Made by a program: the position numbers and the translations under genes
Source: Pedobacter paludis
GTDB taxonomy: Bacteria > Bacteroidota > Bacteroidia > Sphingobacteriales > Sphingobacteriaceae
Direction: 5' to 3'
NCBI RefSeq assembly: GCF_003173575.1
Contig: NZ_QGNY01000007.1
Span: forward strand, 1-64,000
DNA: 64,000 bases
Shown: piece after piece, positions 44,227 through 53,864 of the stretch
Numbering within the stretch: the stretch's first letter is position 1
Layout of the letters: each line of letters begins with the position of its first letter
The notes under the pieces: model-generated
The model's database searches: none
What the model was told of the DNA's origin: nothing
The model's input: the letters and a program-made list of their open reading frames with translations, nothing else

Positions 44227-44325
44227 CACATCATCCATTTTACATCATCCATTTTACATCATCCCTTTTACATCCTCCATTTTACATCATCCCTTTCACA
44301 TCATCCCTTTCACATCCTCTACTCG
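44227..44325. repeat. Tandem 14-bp repeat
   Basis: About seven imperfect copies of ATCATCCATTTTAC (variants ATCATCCCTTTCAC, ATCCTCCATTTTAC) lie between the convergent genes at 43054 and 44319. The last copies border the stop codon of the minus-strand gene. Confidence 0.75.
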
Positions 44326-44633
44326 TTTCCTTTAAAAACATTAACAACATTGGTTTTCCACGGTATGTAGCCCAAATCGCCACAAACTGTGGCAACCTGC
44401 TCCTCTACCGATTTCGGAACATCGTTCACCACCCGCCACCTGATCTTGTACTTCGGATTATAGCTAATGTAAACCACCAAATCATCATCACGCTTGCCCA
44501 CGGAGGCTAAAAACTTTAAGGATTCTTCTTGAAGGGCCGTCGCAGCTTTCTTTAATCGTTCGTTCATAATTTTTCCTAAAGAAAATTCTGGGCGGAAATC
44601 TGTTTCCAATATGGCTAAAACTGTAACTGTCAT
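44319..44633 (-). CDS. Small protein of unknown function
   Basis: The protein has 104 residues from ATG 44633; TTG 44675 and ATG 44567 (MNERLKKAATALQEESLKFL) are alternatives. The minus-strand TAAATTTG at 44695-44702 is a good -7 element and fits any of them. The helical middle part and the W-K-T-N-V-V-N-V-F end give no known motif. No signal peptide. Confidence 0.5.
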   Translation of the reverse strand: MTVTVLAILETDFRPEFSLGKIMNERLKKAATALQEESLKFLASVGKRDDDLVVYISYNPKYKIRWRVVNDVPKSVEEQVATVCGDLGYIPWKTNVVNVFKGNE

Positions 44634-44786
44634 AAAATAAAATACGCGCTTTCGTCTTGATAAAAGGGGAAGCAATATGCCTGCTTCTGAAAGACAAATT
44701 TATACTAATTATTTTAGCAAACAAATTCCCCGTATAATTTTTGAGTAAAATCCATCAAATAAACGGGAAAATCTTGGCATAAAAAA

Positions 44787-44809
44787 AGCCCCCGATAATT
44801 TCGGGGGCT
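44787..44809 (-). terminator. Terminator after the TonB receptor/lipoprotein pair
   Basis: On the minus strand AGCCCCCGA pairs with TCGGGGGCT, followed by seven T, 24 bp after the lipoprotein stop. Confidence 0.85.
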
Positions 44810-44832
44810 CAATTTTATAAGATTAAAAGCGA

Positions 44833-45426
44833 CTAAAGTGCGGCTCTTAATCCGAATTCAGAAAGTGCAAACGTGTATTCTGCAAGCGTTACATTCGCCG
44901 CATCCTGAGCAACGATAATAATGCTGGTTCCTCTCGATTGAGATACAACACCGTTACTTGCAGTAAATAAACCTTTACCAATCTGGCTTAAGTTAAAAGT
45001 GTAGGTAAGTCCCCATACCGGGTTAGAAGCATTTCCGTAGGCACCCATGGCAGTTACGACCGGAGCACCTGCTACCGGAGTTGCTGTTGCAGCCAATGAT
45101 ACATTAGTAGCCGTGAAAAGTGCCGTTCTAACAGAACTGGTAACGGTTGTCGCACCCGCAGTATTGCTTAAATAATAAACAGTCAATTTAGGGATAACTT
45201 TTGATGGGAAAAGTTTTTCACCAACAATATAGTTAAGCGTTACAACACTGGTACCTACTGTACCAGTTGCCGATATTGCATTGCCTTTCGCCAGTTCAAT
45301 CGTTGTAGCGCCTGTGCCGGCAACTTCTACTTCAGCATTAGGGTCTTTCTTGCAAGCACTCATTGATACAATGATGATACTAGCGATAACCGTAATTTTT
45401 GATATAATATTTTTCATTTTTTTCAA
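44833..45426 (-). CDS. Lipoprotein paired with a TonB-dependent receptor
   Basis: The 197-residue protein has a signal peptide with lipobox SMSAC (Cys25), then KKDPNAE. The mature part is Ala/Thr/Val-rich and beta-type, without a known domain. It starts 17 bp after the stop of the Oar-like receptor gene and shares its terminator, so the two form an operon. By analogy with SusD-like or other surface partners it may help the receptor capture substrate, but it is far too small for SusD. Confidence 0.7.
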   Translation of the reverse strand: MKKMKNIISKITVIASIIIVSMSACKKDPNAEVEVAGTGATTIELAKGNAISATGTVGTSVVTLNYIVGEKLFPSKVIPKLTVYYLSNTAGATTVTSSVRTALFTATNVSLAATATPVAGAPVVTAMGAYGNASNPVWGLTYTFNLSQIGKGLFTASNGVVSQSRGTSIIIVAQDAANVTLAEYTFALSEFGLRAAL

Positions 45427-45443
45427 TTTATATGGATAAACGA

Positions 45444-48400
45444 CTAGTTGAAATTGTAACGAACGCCAAACTGCATATAGTAAGTCGAAGAAATGGTTTG
45501 AGAAGTACCAAAAGTTTCTCTAACAATATCTCCTTGAGCATTCGCCAGTCTAAAGGTTGGTTTGGTGAACGAGTTGATCGATGAAACGTTTTGAGGAACC
45601 AAAATCGCTGCATTGTTCACAAAGTTTACATTACCCCACTTGCGGTTTAACAAGTTGCCTACGTTAAAGATATCAACCGTAAACTGGAAAGAGTTTTTGG
45701 TTTTACCATAGTTTCTGAAAACTTCTTGGGTCAATCTTAAATCGAACTGGTTTCTCCAAGGTGAAGTAGCCGCATTACGCTCAGCATACTGTCCTTTGTG
45801 CTCGCTTAAATATTTATCGTTATTGATGTAATTCATAAAGATATCGCTTTGCTCTTGAGCGCTATAAGCTCTTTGATAACCTGTAGTTCCAGATGGAATG
45901 TTTACAAAGGTAATTTCCGATGCATCGCGTGGAATATAAATTAAATCGTTGGTTTGTCCGTCACGGTTAAAGTCTGCACTGTAACTGTAAGAGAATCTAC
46001 CTTGTTGAGAACCTGAATAGAATAGCGAGAATGAAGTCGCTAAGTTTTTAAGGTATTCTTTTCGGTAAGAAATGTTTGCAACAACACGGTCAGGGTTTAA
46101 GTTGCTCGAATAACTTAATGTCGGGTTGTTTGCGTTGGTCGAAGTGAATGGAATAGACCATAAGTTCAACAATTGGTCACCACTTCCATCACCGTAGTTA
46201 CGTTGGTCAGAACGGGTATAAGCAATCATCGCAGAAAGTCCGTTAGAGAAATTCTTGGTCAGTTGCGCAGTAGCTTGCCAGTTGTAACCGCCTTTAGCAT
46301 TGCTCATCTCGACTACGTTAAGGGCAGATGTTCCGGTAGCACTTGGTAAACCTGCACTCGTAATGTTAACAACCTGTCTCGATGTTACCGAACTTCCATA
46401 AAATGGTCTGTTATCTGGGTAACCTGCAATATTTAAAGTTGTTGGGTTTTGTAAGTTAACGTTTTTGGCTACGGCTACATATAAATCTTTACCGTAAATA
46501 CCTTCTAAAGTTCCAATAATACCGCCTGGTAATTTAACATCAACAGCGAAACTCGATTTCCACGTTTGTGGGAATTTTAAGTCTGGAGCCAAAGCACTGA
46601 TGGTTCCAGGGATACTGGTTCCGGCTGCTGGTGCTGCCGTAGTTAAGTTTGGAGCAATGCTTGGGTTAAATAATGGCGTTGAAGCACCTGAGTAAACCTG
46701 AGTGTACTGCAATAAACCAGCATCACCCGATTGAGCAACGATCCATACAAATGGTACACGTCCTGTAAAAATACCGGTACCGCCACGTACTTGTAACGAA
46801 CGGTCGCCCATTACATCCCAGTTAAATCCGAAACGTGGTGAGTAGGTAATTTTGTTGGCTGGTAAAACACCGGTATCGATTTTTCTGCCATCAGCAAAAG
46901 TCTGAGCCGCAACCAATGGATGGGTTCTGATTTCCGATACATCTGGATAAGTAGCTTGTTCAACACGTAAACCGGCAGTTAATTTTAAACGGTCAGAAAC
47001 GGTAAACTCATCTTGTAAATAAGCGGAGTACTGAGCAAATTTAAAGCTTGGATAAGCTTGAGAACCATCAGCAGTTAATGGATAAGTTACCGAATACTGC
47101 AATGGTCTGGCATTGTTATAAAAATCAGCATAAGAAGCAAAAGTATAGAAACCTGTACCAAAACGTTGGAAACCGTTTTTAGTCGTGCTATATTCTGCCT
47201 GTACACCTAAAGTAATGTTGTGTTTACCCAAAGCCAAACTTAAATCATCACTGTAAGTATAACCTTTAACATCTCTTAAGTTACCATAAGTAAACGGCTC
47301 GTAACCAAATGTAGTAAGAACACTACCGGCTGATGTACCCGTTTGGGTATTGTTTAAGATATCCACTAAAGGAAACGGTGAACTGTCAGAAGTTCTAGGG
47401 TCGTTTTGGTGCGAATAAGTTGCACGCAATACGTTGGTAATTTTACTTCCAAAGTTCGAGTTTAACTCAGCAACTGCAGAATATAAATTTGCCGCTTGAT
47501 AATAATTCGAGTTTGAGAAATTCAGACCAGCGTTAGTAGCTGTTCCCGATCTACTGTTACCGTAACCAAGGTTACCTGTAACGCCAGAACCAGTAACAGA
47601 GGTAGAAGCCGAACTAGGGCTGGTACTTTCTACTTGGTTGTAACGCACACTGAAACGGTGGCTTTTGGTAATGTTCCAGTCTAAACGGGCAAAGAATTTT
47701 TCGTTATCACTAATGTTGGAATAACCTTGGTAAACACCAGGATCATAACCATATTTAGAGATTAAATAACTTTTTAGTGCATCTAAATCCGATGCAGTTG
47801 CTGGCGCCACAGTAGTTAAGCTACCATAAGGCTGTCCAGGTGTAGCCGCAATTCTATTATTTCCTGGCTCAATAGTATGTTTCTTTTCGTAATTGGCAAA
47901 GAAGAACAATCTATCTTTGATAATTGGTCCACCTAAGCTAAAACCATAGTTTTTCTCATCTAATTTCTGAATCGAAGTTTCTGGAATTCTATAAGTCTCA
48001 CCAATTCTTCTTCCTTGCTGATCATCTCCACGCATGGTGTAGAAAGCATTTCCTTGGAATTTGTTTGTTCCAGAACGGGTAACCGCACTAACAGAACCAC
48101 CAGTAAAACCCGATTGGCGAACGTCGTATGGCGTTACGTTAATCGAAATTTGCTCCAACGCATCAATAGAAATTGGAGAACCATTCGCTGGAATGTTCTG
48201 TCCAATACCAAACTGATTGTTAAAGTTGGCACCATCTACAGTAAAGTTGTTCGAACGGTAGTTACCACCACCAATCGAAGTACCGTTTGCCTGTGGAGTT
48301 AAACGCGTTAAGTCGTTAACACTACGGGTAATAGAAGGCAAATTCTGAATCTCAGCTCTTGTAATAACAGTGTTCGCACCTGTTTTATTAGAGTTCATAA

Positions 48401-48791
48401 TTGCACTGGCTCTTTGTCCAACAACTTTTACCTCAGATAAAGTAGCGCTATTATCAACTAAAACTAAGTTTAAAGAATATGGCTCACCTAATTTTAAATA
48501 AACTTCAGTTAATTTTTCAGGTCTGTAACCTACAAAACTCACTTCAATGGTGTAAGGACCGCCAACACGCATACCACCAATGGTAAAGCGTCCGTCATTG
48601 TTTGTCGATACGGTGTAAACGGTACCCGTTGGAGTGTGCGTAGCTTTTACACTTGCACCAGGTAAGGTGCCTTTGGCATCCTTAATAGTACCAGTCATTG
48701 ACGATGTAGTTACCTGTGCATTTGCACTTAAGGTAATCCCTACAAAAGCCACAATAACAAGCAATAATCTTAAAAGTAAAGATTTCTTCAT
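45444..48791 (-). CDS. Oar-like TonB-dependent outer-membrane receptor
   Basis: The protein has 1115 residues. A signal peptide (1-26, ending SANAQ) is followed by a carboxypeptidase-regulatory-like domain (about 28-115, with SMTGTIKDAKGTLPGASVKA), a plug (about 130-250, IMNSNKTGANTVITRAEIQN and YDVRQSGFTGGSVSAVTRSG) and a 22-strand-type barrel ending in YYMQFGVRYNF with a terminal aromatic. This is the Oar/OmpA-related TBDR group, involved in uptake or adhesion with TonB energy. Substrate unknown. It is the first gene of a two-gene operon with a small lipoprotein. Confidence 0.92.
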   Translation of the reverse strand: MKKSLLLRLLLVIVAFVGITLSANAQVTTSSMTGTIKDAKGTLPGASVKATHTPTGTVYTVSTNNDGRFTIGGMRVGGPYTIEVSFVGYRPEKLTEVYLKLGEPYSLNLVLVDNSATLSEVKVVGQRASAIMNSNKTGANTVITRAEIQNLPSITRSVNDLTRLTPQANGTSIGGGNYRSNNFTVDGANFNNQFGIGQNIPANGSPISIDALEQISINVTPYDVRQSGFTGGSVSAVTRSGTNKFQGNAFYTMRGDDQQGRRIGETYRIPETSIQKLDEKNYGFSLGGPIIKDRLFFFANYEKKHTIEPGNNRIAATPGQPYGSLTTVAPATASDLDALKSYLISKYGYDPGVYQGYSNISDNEKFFARLDWNITKSHRFSVRYNQVESTSPSSASTSVTGSGVTGNLGYGNSRSGTATNAGLNFSNSNYYQAANLYSAVAELNSNFGSKITNVLRATYSHQNDPRTSDSSPFPLVDILNNTQTGTSAGSVLTTFGYEPFTYGNLRDVKGYTYSDDLSLALGKHNITLGVQAEYSTTKNGFQRFGTGFYTFASYADFYNNARPLQYSVTYPLTADGSQAYPSFKFAQYSAYLQDEFTVSDRLKLTAGLRVEQATYPDVSEIRTHPLVAAQTFADGRKIDTGVLPANKITYSPRFGFNWDVMGDRSLQVRGGTGIFTGRVPFVWIVAQSGDAGLLQYTQVYSGASTPLFNPSIAPNLTTAAPAAGTSIPGTISALAPDLKFPQTWKSSFAVDVKLPGGIIGTLEGIYGKDLYVAVAKNVNLQNPTTLNIAGYPDNRPFYGSSVTSRQVVNITSAGLPSATGTSALNVVEMSNAKGGYNWQATAQLTKNFSNGLSAMIAYTRSDQRNYGDGSGDQLLNLWSIPFTSTNANNPTLSYSSNLNPDRVVANISYRKEYLKNLATSFSLFYSGSQQGRFSYSYSADFNRDGQTNDLIYIPRDASEITFVNIPSGTTGYQRAYSAQEQSDIFMNYINNDKYLSEHKGQYAERNAATSPWRNQFDLRLTQEVFRNYGKTKNSFQFTVDIFNVGNLLNRKWGNVNFVNNAAILVPQNVSSINSFTKPTFRLANAQGDIVRETFGTSQTISSTYYMQFGVRYNFN

Positions 48792-49348
48792 ACTTTGTTT
48801 TTTAAATGTTTTTTTGTTGTTAAATTAAATCGGGGGTGATTTTATGCCGCAAATGTAATTAATAATATTTAACAGATTTTAACATTCAATGTTAAATTAT
48901 CGTTAACTCCCGCAAAACTTTTCAACAATTAACATGGTTTTCAAGCCTTATAACTTTCAGTTTATCAATACTTTGCCTTGACAACTAAATTATTACTAAG
49001 AAATACCCCAAAAAGCTATAATAAATGCAGTAAAAATTACTCAAAAATAGAATTTTACTAAAAACACATTCCAACATTTAATTTTTTCGCAATCAAATGC
49101 GCAAAAATCAGTCGGCAACAAATCTTTGGTCTGATTTAATGGGAGAATTGAAAAAATTCAATTCCTTAAAACGAAATTTCGTAAAGTTTAACGGCAACAA
49201 GGTTTTATTTCTGCGAATCAATCAACTGCATCCTTAAAAAAGTCAGCCAATAATTTCATCCTGCCTATAATATATGAATGCTTTGTAAATTTATAACGCC
49301 TAAACGTTCAATCGAACAATTAGACTGCACCGTTTAACATTTTTTTTT
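48792..49348. other. Divergent promoter region, no gene
   Basis: This A+T-rich region separates the receptor operon from lpdA. Apart from the promoter elements listed separately I see no gene, repeat or riboswitch-like fold. Confidence 0.5.
48850..48857 (-). promoter_or_regulatory. -7 promoter element of the receptor operon
   Basis: The minus strand reads TACATTTG, a match to TAnnTTTG, 58 bp before the ATG at 48791. Confidence 0.55.
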
Positions 49349-49356
49349 TAGTTTTG
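49349..49356 (+). promoter_or_regulatory. -7 promoter element upstream of lpdA
   Basis: TAGTTTTG fits TAnnTTTG. It predicts a leader of about 140 nt, long for this genome, which contains a 12-codon upstream frame at 49460-49498. Confidence 0.4.
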
Positions 49357-49459
49357 GGGATTAATAAGAAACGGAAGTTTTTTAAAACGTAATGCTGATA
49401 TACTTTATAAAAGCGAGGGAAATCTGTTCCAAGAGCCTTCTCCTACCCCGGAGATTACA

Positions 49460-49498
49460 ATGAATGCAAAACAATTAAAAGAAATCTCTTTAATATAG
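49460..49498 (+). CDS. Twelve-codon upstream reading frame before lpdA
   Basis: ATG 49460 encodes MNAKQLKEISLI and ends in TAG two bases before the lpdA ATG. The tight spacing would allow re-initiation. It may be a leader peptide, or chance. Confidence 0.25.
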   Translation: MNAKQLKEISLI

Positions 49499-49500
49499 AT

Positions 49501-50889
49501 ATGAACTACGACGTTATTGTTTTAGGCAGCGGCCCAGGTGGCTACGTAGCTGCAATCAGAGCTTCTCAATTGGGACTAAAAGTTGCAATTGTAGAGCGTG
49601 AATCATTAGGTGGTATTTGTTTAAACTGGGGCTGTATCCCTACAAAAGCGCTTTTAAAAAGTGCTCAGGTTTTCGAATATATTAATCATGCGGCCGATTA
49701 TGGAATTACCACAGCAGGTGCAACTGCAGATTTTGCGGCAGTGGTAAAACGCAGCCGCGGTGTTGCGGATGGCATGAGCAAGGGCGTTCAGTTTTTAATG
49801 AAGAAAAACAAAATTGACGTGATTATGGGAACGGGTAAAGTTAAGCCCGGAAACAAATTAGAGGTAAAAGGTGCAGATGGTTCTCAACAGGAATTATCAG
49901 CCAAAAATATAATTATTGCAACGGGTGCCCGTTCAAGAGAATTGCCAAACCTGAAACAGGACGGTAAAAAAATTATAGGTTACCGCCAGGCCATGGTGCT
50001 TCCAGAATTACCAAAAACTATGGTAGTTGTAGGTTCAGGTGCTATAGGCGTTGAGTTTGCTTATTTCTACGCAACAATGGGAACGAAAGTTACAATTGTA
50101 GAGTTTATGGATAATGTGGTTCCGGTAGAAGATGAAGATGTGTCTAAACAATTGTTGCGCAGCCTTAAAAAGGTTGGCATCGATGTAATGACTTCTGCTT
50201 CTGTTGAATCCGTTGATACAAGTGGTGCAGGCTGCAAGGTTTCGGTAAAAACCGCCTCAGGTATGCAAACCATCGAAGCAGACATCGTACTTTCTGCAGC
50301 GGGTATTGTAGCAAACATCGAAAACATCGGCTTGGAAGAAACAGGCATCAAAACCGAAAAAGGCAAAATCGTTACCGATGAGTTCTACAACACTTCCGTA
50401 AAAGGATATTATGCAATTGGCGATGTGGTAGGCGGACAAGCCTTAGCACACGTGGCTTCTGCCGAAGGGATTATCTGTGTAGAGAAAATCGCTGGTCAGC
50501 ATGCCGAGCCATTAGATTACAACAACATCCCTGGATGTACCTATTGCACACCGGAAATTGCTTCTGTAGGTTACACAGAAAAGGCAGCGAAAGCAGCGGG
50601 TTACGAACTGAAAATCGGTAAATTCCCATTCTCGGCCTCAGGTAAAGCAAGTGCAGCCGGTGCTAAAGATGGTTTTGTAAAATTAATCTTTGATGCCAAA
50701 TACGGAGAATTATTAGGTGCGCACATGATTGGCACCAACGTAACCGAAATGATTGCCGAAATTGTAGTGGCCCGCAAATTGGAAACAACAGGTCATGAAA
50801 TGATTAAATCCGTACACCCACACCCCACCATGAGTGAAGCCATTATGGAAGCCGCCGCTGATGCTTACGGAGAAGTGATCCACTTATAA
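49501..50889 (+). CDS. lpdA: Dihydrolipoyl dehydrogenase
   Basis: The 462-residue protein has the FAD-binding GSGPGGYVAA near the start, the redox disulfide C40/C45 in GGICLNWGCIPTK, the NAD-binding VVGSGAIGVEFAYF and the C-terminal interface with the catalytic His in HPHPTMSE. It reoxidises dihydrolipoamide of 2-oxoacid dehydrogenase complexes with NAD+. The complex partners are not adjacent. Length and motifs are complete, and a terminator follows. Confidence 0.96.
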   Translation: MNYDVIVLGSGPGGYVAAIRASQLGLKVAIVERESLGGICLNWGCIPTKALLKSAQVFEYINHAADYGITTAGATADFAAVVKRSRGVADGMSKGVQFLMKKNKIDVIMGTGKVKPGNKLEVKGADGSQQELSAKNIIIATGARSRELPNLKQDGKKIIGYRQAMVLPELPKTMVVVGSGAIGVEFAYFYATMGTKVTIVEFMDNVVPVEDEDVSKQLLRSLKKVGIDVMTSASVESVDTSGAGCKVSVKTASGMQTIEADIVLSAAGIVANIENIGLEETGIKTEKGKIVTDEFYNTSVKGYYAIGDVVGGQALAHVASAEGIICVEKIAGQHAEPLDYNNIPGCTYCTPEIASVGYTEKAAKAAGYELKIGKFPFSASGKASAAGAKDGFVKLIFDAKYGELLGAHMIGTNVTEMIAEIVVARKLETTGHEMIKSVHPHPTMSEAIMEAAADAYGEVIHL

Positions 50890-50932
50890 AATATGTACAA
50901 TGGTTGATGGGATATGGAAATCAACCGGACTG

Positions 50933-50965
50933 AAAACCTGTTAATTAATTTTGACAGGTTTTTTC
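50933..50965 (+). terminator. Terminator after lpdA
   Basis: AAAACCTGT pairs with ACAGGTTTT and a T-run follows, 43 bp after the stop. Confidence 0.75.
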
Positions 50966-51023
50966 TATTTTTAACCAGGCTTACATTCCATTTTACATCT
51001 TACCTATACCATTTTACGTTAAT

Positions 51024-51863
51024 ATGAAACTCCACACCATAAATACAGGCTTATTCAAACTCGACGGTGGCGCAATGTTTGGCGTTGTACCTAAGGCAAT
51101 TTGGCAAAAAACAAATCCTGCAGATTCAAATAACCTATGTACCTGGGCGATGCGATGCCTTTTAATTGAAGATGGAAATCAGCTCACTTTGGTTGATACA
51201 GGAATTGGCGACAAGCAGGATGAAAAATTTTTTAGTCATTATTATTTGCATGGCGATGATACAATGTATAAATCATTAGCGAATTTAGGTTTCAGTAAAG
51301 CTGATATTACCGATGTATTTTTAACCCATTTACATTTCGACCACGTGGGCGGAGCCATAGTTCGCGATGGAGAGAAACTTATTCCCGCTTTTAAGAATGC
51401 AACATATTGGAGTAACGAAAAACATTGGGCTTGGGCAACAGAACCGAATGCCAGAGAAAAAGCATCATTTTTAAAAGAAAACATCTTACCGATTCAGGAA
51501 AGCGGACAGATAAAATTCATCGAAGAAAAGGAAAATATCGAATGGCAAAAAGGAATTAACATCAGCTTTGCTTACGGACATACCGACGCCATGATGCTTC
51601 CAAAAATAAGCTACAAAGGCAAAACCATTGTTTACATGGCCGACTTACTTCCGTCAGTAGGTCATTTACCCCTTCCCTACGTTATGGCCTATGATATGTT
51701 TCCATTAAAAACATTAACCGAAAAGCAAGCCTTTTTAGAAGAAGCAGTTGATAATAACTACATATTATACTTAGAGCACGACCCGGTTAACGAATGCTGT
51801 ACCTTGCAAAGAACCGAAAAAGGCATTCGAGTGGCAGAAACCTTCAATTTAAGCGACATTTAA
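51024..51863 (+). CDS. MBL-fold metallo-hydrolase
   Basis: The 279-residue protein has the metallo-beta-lactamase signature THLHFDHVGG (H102, H104, D106, H107), a second ligand region near G-H-T-D-A-M and a C-terminal YLEHDP. This group (AHL-lactonase-like and related hydrolases) has broad substrates; lactonase or other ester hydrolysis is possible. No signal peptide. The stop codon overlaps the ATG of the downstream GNAT gene by one base, so translation is coupled. Confidence 0.85.
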   Translation: MKLHTINTGLFKLDGGAMFGVVPKAIWQKTNPADSNNLCTWAMRCLLIEDGNQLTLVDTGIGDKQDEKFFSHYYLHGDDTMYKSLANLGFSKADITDVFLTHLHFDHVGGAIVRDGEKLIPAFKNATYWSNEKHWAWATEPNAREKASFLKENILPIQESGQIKFIEEKENIEWQKGINISFAYGHTDAMMLPKISYKGKTIVYMADLLPSVGHLPLPYVMAYDMFPLKTLTEKQAFLEEAVDNNYILYLEHDPVNECCTLQRTEKGIRVAETFNLSDI

Positions 51864-52423
51864 TGATTCGCAATGCAAAACCTGATGATGCTAAAGCTGT
51901 TGCACCCTTAATTATTCAGGCTATGTGTGAGCTGGCAAAAAAATTCAGCCATACCACTGATGTGGAGAAAACCCTGGCACTGTTCGAATATTTTTTCAGT
52001 CAGAAAGACAATCAATACAGTTATGAAAACACTTTGGTTTTTGAAGAAAGTGGGCAGATTTTAGGTTCTTTGAATGCCTATGATGGTGGCAAACTTTCTG
52101 AGCTAAGGAAAACTTTCACCAATTATCTTCGGATACATAATAATTTAAAAGATTTCCAACCTGAAGAAGAAACCCATGCGGGTGAGTTTTATTTCGATAC
52201 GATTAGTGTTTCGCCTTCTGCTCAGGGAGAAGGAATAGGGAAGCAATTAATTGATGCGGGAATTGCATGGGCTAAAGAACTCGGACATAAAAAAGTTGGC
52301 CTTCTCGTCGAAGTCGAAAATGATAAGGCTTCAAAACTTTATCAGAGTAAAGGCTTCGAAATTCAGAATAAAAAGAAATTCATGGGCGGTTTGTATCACC
52401 ACATGATTTATCAAATTGCCTAA
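51863..52423 (+). CDS. GNAT-family N-acetyltransferase
   Basis: I choose ATG 51863 (MIRNAKPDDAKAVAPLIIQA), 186 residues, because it overlaps the previous stop and starts exactly at the conserved first strand. The acetyl-CoA loop is in VSPSAQGEGIGKQLIDAGIA, followed by VGLLVEVENDKASKLYQSKG, typical of GNAT enzymes. The acceptor is unknown. It is translationally coupled to the MBL hydrolase. Confidence 0.88.
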   Translation: MIRNAKPDDAKAVAPLIIQAMCELAKKFSHTTDVEKTLALFEYFFSQKDNQYSYENTLVFEESGQILGSLNAYDGGKLSELRKTFTNYLRIHNNLKDFQPEEETHAGEFYFDTISVSPSAQGEGIGKQLIDAGIAWAKELGHKKVGLLVEVENDKASKLYQSKGFEIQNKKKFMGGLYHHMIYQIA

Positions 52424-52456
52424 AGACGGTTGAAACGACATTTGGAAAATTATTTT

Positions 52457-53185
52457 TTATTTTATCCTATAACTTCCCACCAACCTATAGATTTCGCAAT
52501 ACCTCAATACAATAATTTCAACTCACCTTCAACCCTGATTAGTGGCTTAACCAAACTTCAGATTTATAATAAAGGTTGGTGTACTATCCATCTTTCCCTC
52601 AACTTATACGGTCTTATATTTCTTATATGGTTAATTTCCTAAAGCAGTTCTACTTATCCTATCAGTTAGCGTCTCACCAACCTATAGATTTCGCAATACC
52701 ACAATACAATAATTTCAACTCACCTTTAACCCTGATTATGGCTTAACCAAACATCAGATTTATAATAAAGGTTGGTGTACTATCCATCTTTCCCTCAACT
52801 TATATGGTCTTATATTTCTTATATGGTTAATTTCCTAAAGCAGTTCTACTTATCCTATCAGTTAGCGTCTCACCAACCTATAGATTTCGCAATACCACAA
52901 TACAATAATTTCAACTCACCTTTAACCCTGATTAGTGGCTTAACCAAATATCAGATTTATAATAAAGGTTGGTGTACTATCCATCTTTCCCTCAACTTAT
53001 ATGGTCTTAAATTTCTTATATGGTTAATTTCCTAAAGCAGTTCTACTTATCCTATCAGTTAGCGTCTCACCGACCGAATATGTCTTAACAAAAATCAGAT
53101 TATAAAAAAAAATGTTGAACTACCCATCATTCCCTTAGTTTATATCATCTTACACTTCTTACATGGTTAATTCCCTGGAATATTG
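52457..53185. repeat. Three tandem 197-bp repeats plus a decayed fourth copy
   Basis: The anchor CAACCTATAGATTTCGC occurs at 52481, 52678 and 52874, giving periods of 197 and 196 bp. Each unit also has TTTATAATAAAGGTTGGTGT, CCATCTTTCCCTCAACTTAT and TTTCTTATATGGTTAATTTC. A fourth copy (53041-53185) has decayed. The open frames crossing it are repeat translations without coding support. Its core resembles the 100-bp repeats before purM. Confidence 0.85.
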
Positions 53186-53249
53186 TAGCCTAAAATTTAT
53201 TTCCACTTTTATTTGTATTTAATCTAAATAATAGCAATTTTTGCACTCG

Positions 53250-53609
53250 ATGGAAAAAGCATGTGTAGACATTAACGAACTGATTAACGTATTCTCAAAT
53301 ACTCAAGGTTCTATTTATCAATCTGATAAGTTAAACTGCTTTTATGTTGATTTCGGAGGGAAATTTGCTCGCTATAATTGCCTGTCATTACAGAAACTAA
53401 AAAAGATAGTCGAGAATATCGATGTTGAAGCATTACTCTTAAATACGAACAGAGCCGATTTCGAGCTGGTAACTTTTAACGGTTGCGAACACATATATCT
53501 TTTAAGCGCTTTAGAAATTGTAGCATTGAAAGATTTACTTCACGGCACTTTTACCATGTTTAAACTTAACCACATGGTTAATGATTGCTTAAACAGATTG
53601 GTTTATTAA
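53250..53609 (+). CDS. Small protein of unknown function (DUF6686-like?)
   Basis: The start ATG 53250 (MEKACVDINELINVFSNTQG) gives 119 residues. The middle has LNCFYVDFGGKFARYNCLSL and the end DLLHGTFTMFKLNHMVNDCL. It is soluble without clear catalytic residues; the resemblance to DUF6686 proteins is only a tentative impression. The sequence AATTTTTGC just upstream resembles a -7 element and gives a very short leader. Confidence 0.6.
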   Translation: MEKACVDINELINVFSNTQGSIYQSDKLNCFYVDFGGKFARYNCLSLQKLKKIVENIDVEALLLNTNRADFELVTFNGCEHIYLLSALEIVALKDLLHGTFTMFKLNHMVNDCLNRLVY

Positions 53610-53634
53610 AGATCTTATCTTCTATTACACTGTT

Positions 53635-53752
53635 TTTCATCTTACATTTTTCATTCCCACCTTACATTTTCCATTTTCCATTTTCCACCTTACATTTTCC
53701 ATATTACATTTCCCATATTACGTTTTCCATATTACATTTTCCCTTATTTAAA
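53635..53752. repeat. Short tandem repeat, unit about 14 bp
   Basis: Imperfect copies of CCATATTACATTTT and CCATTTTCCATTTT fill the gap between the 119-residue gene and ferritin. No gene is seen. Confidence 0.7.
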
Positions 53753-53833
53753 CTCATTATAAATACCTACTTTACAGCAATTTAGACTAATTTCATATAG
53801 CAAATAGTTCACACAATCTAGATGATTAGGTGT

Positions 53834-53841
53834 TACATTTG
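53834..53841 (+). promoter_or_regulatory. -7 promoter element of the ferritin gene
   Basis: TACATTTG fits TAnnTTTG, 23 bp before ATG 53865, and argues against the longer frame from 53844. Confidence 0.55.
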
Positions 53842-53864
53842 TATTGTTATTAAAGCACAGAAAC

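Noticed and set aside
52430..53035. Two small proteins of 70 and 87 residues in the 197-bp repeats
   Set aside because: Both are translations of the same tandem repeat unit and have no independent coding support.
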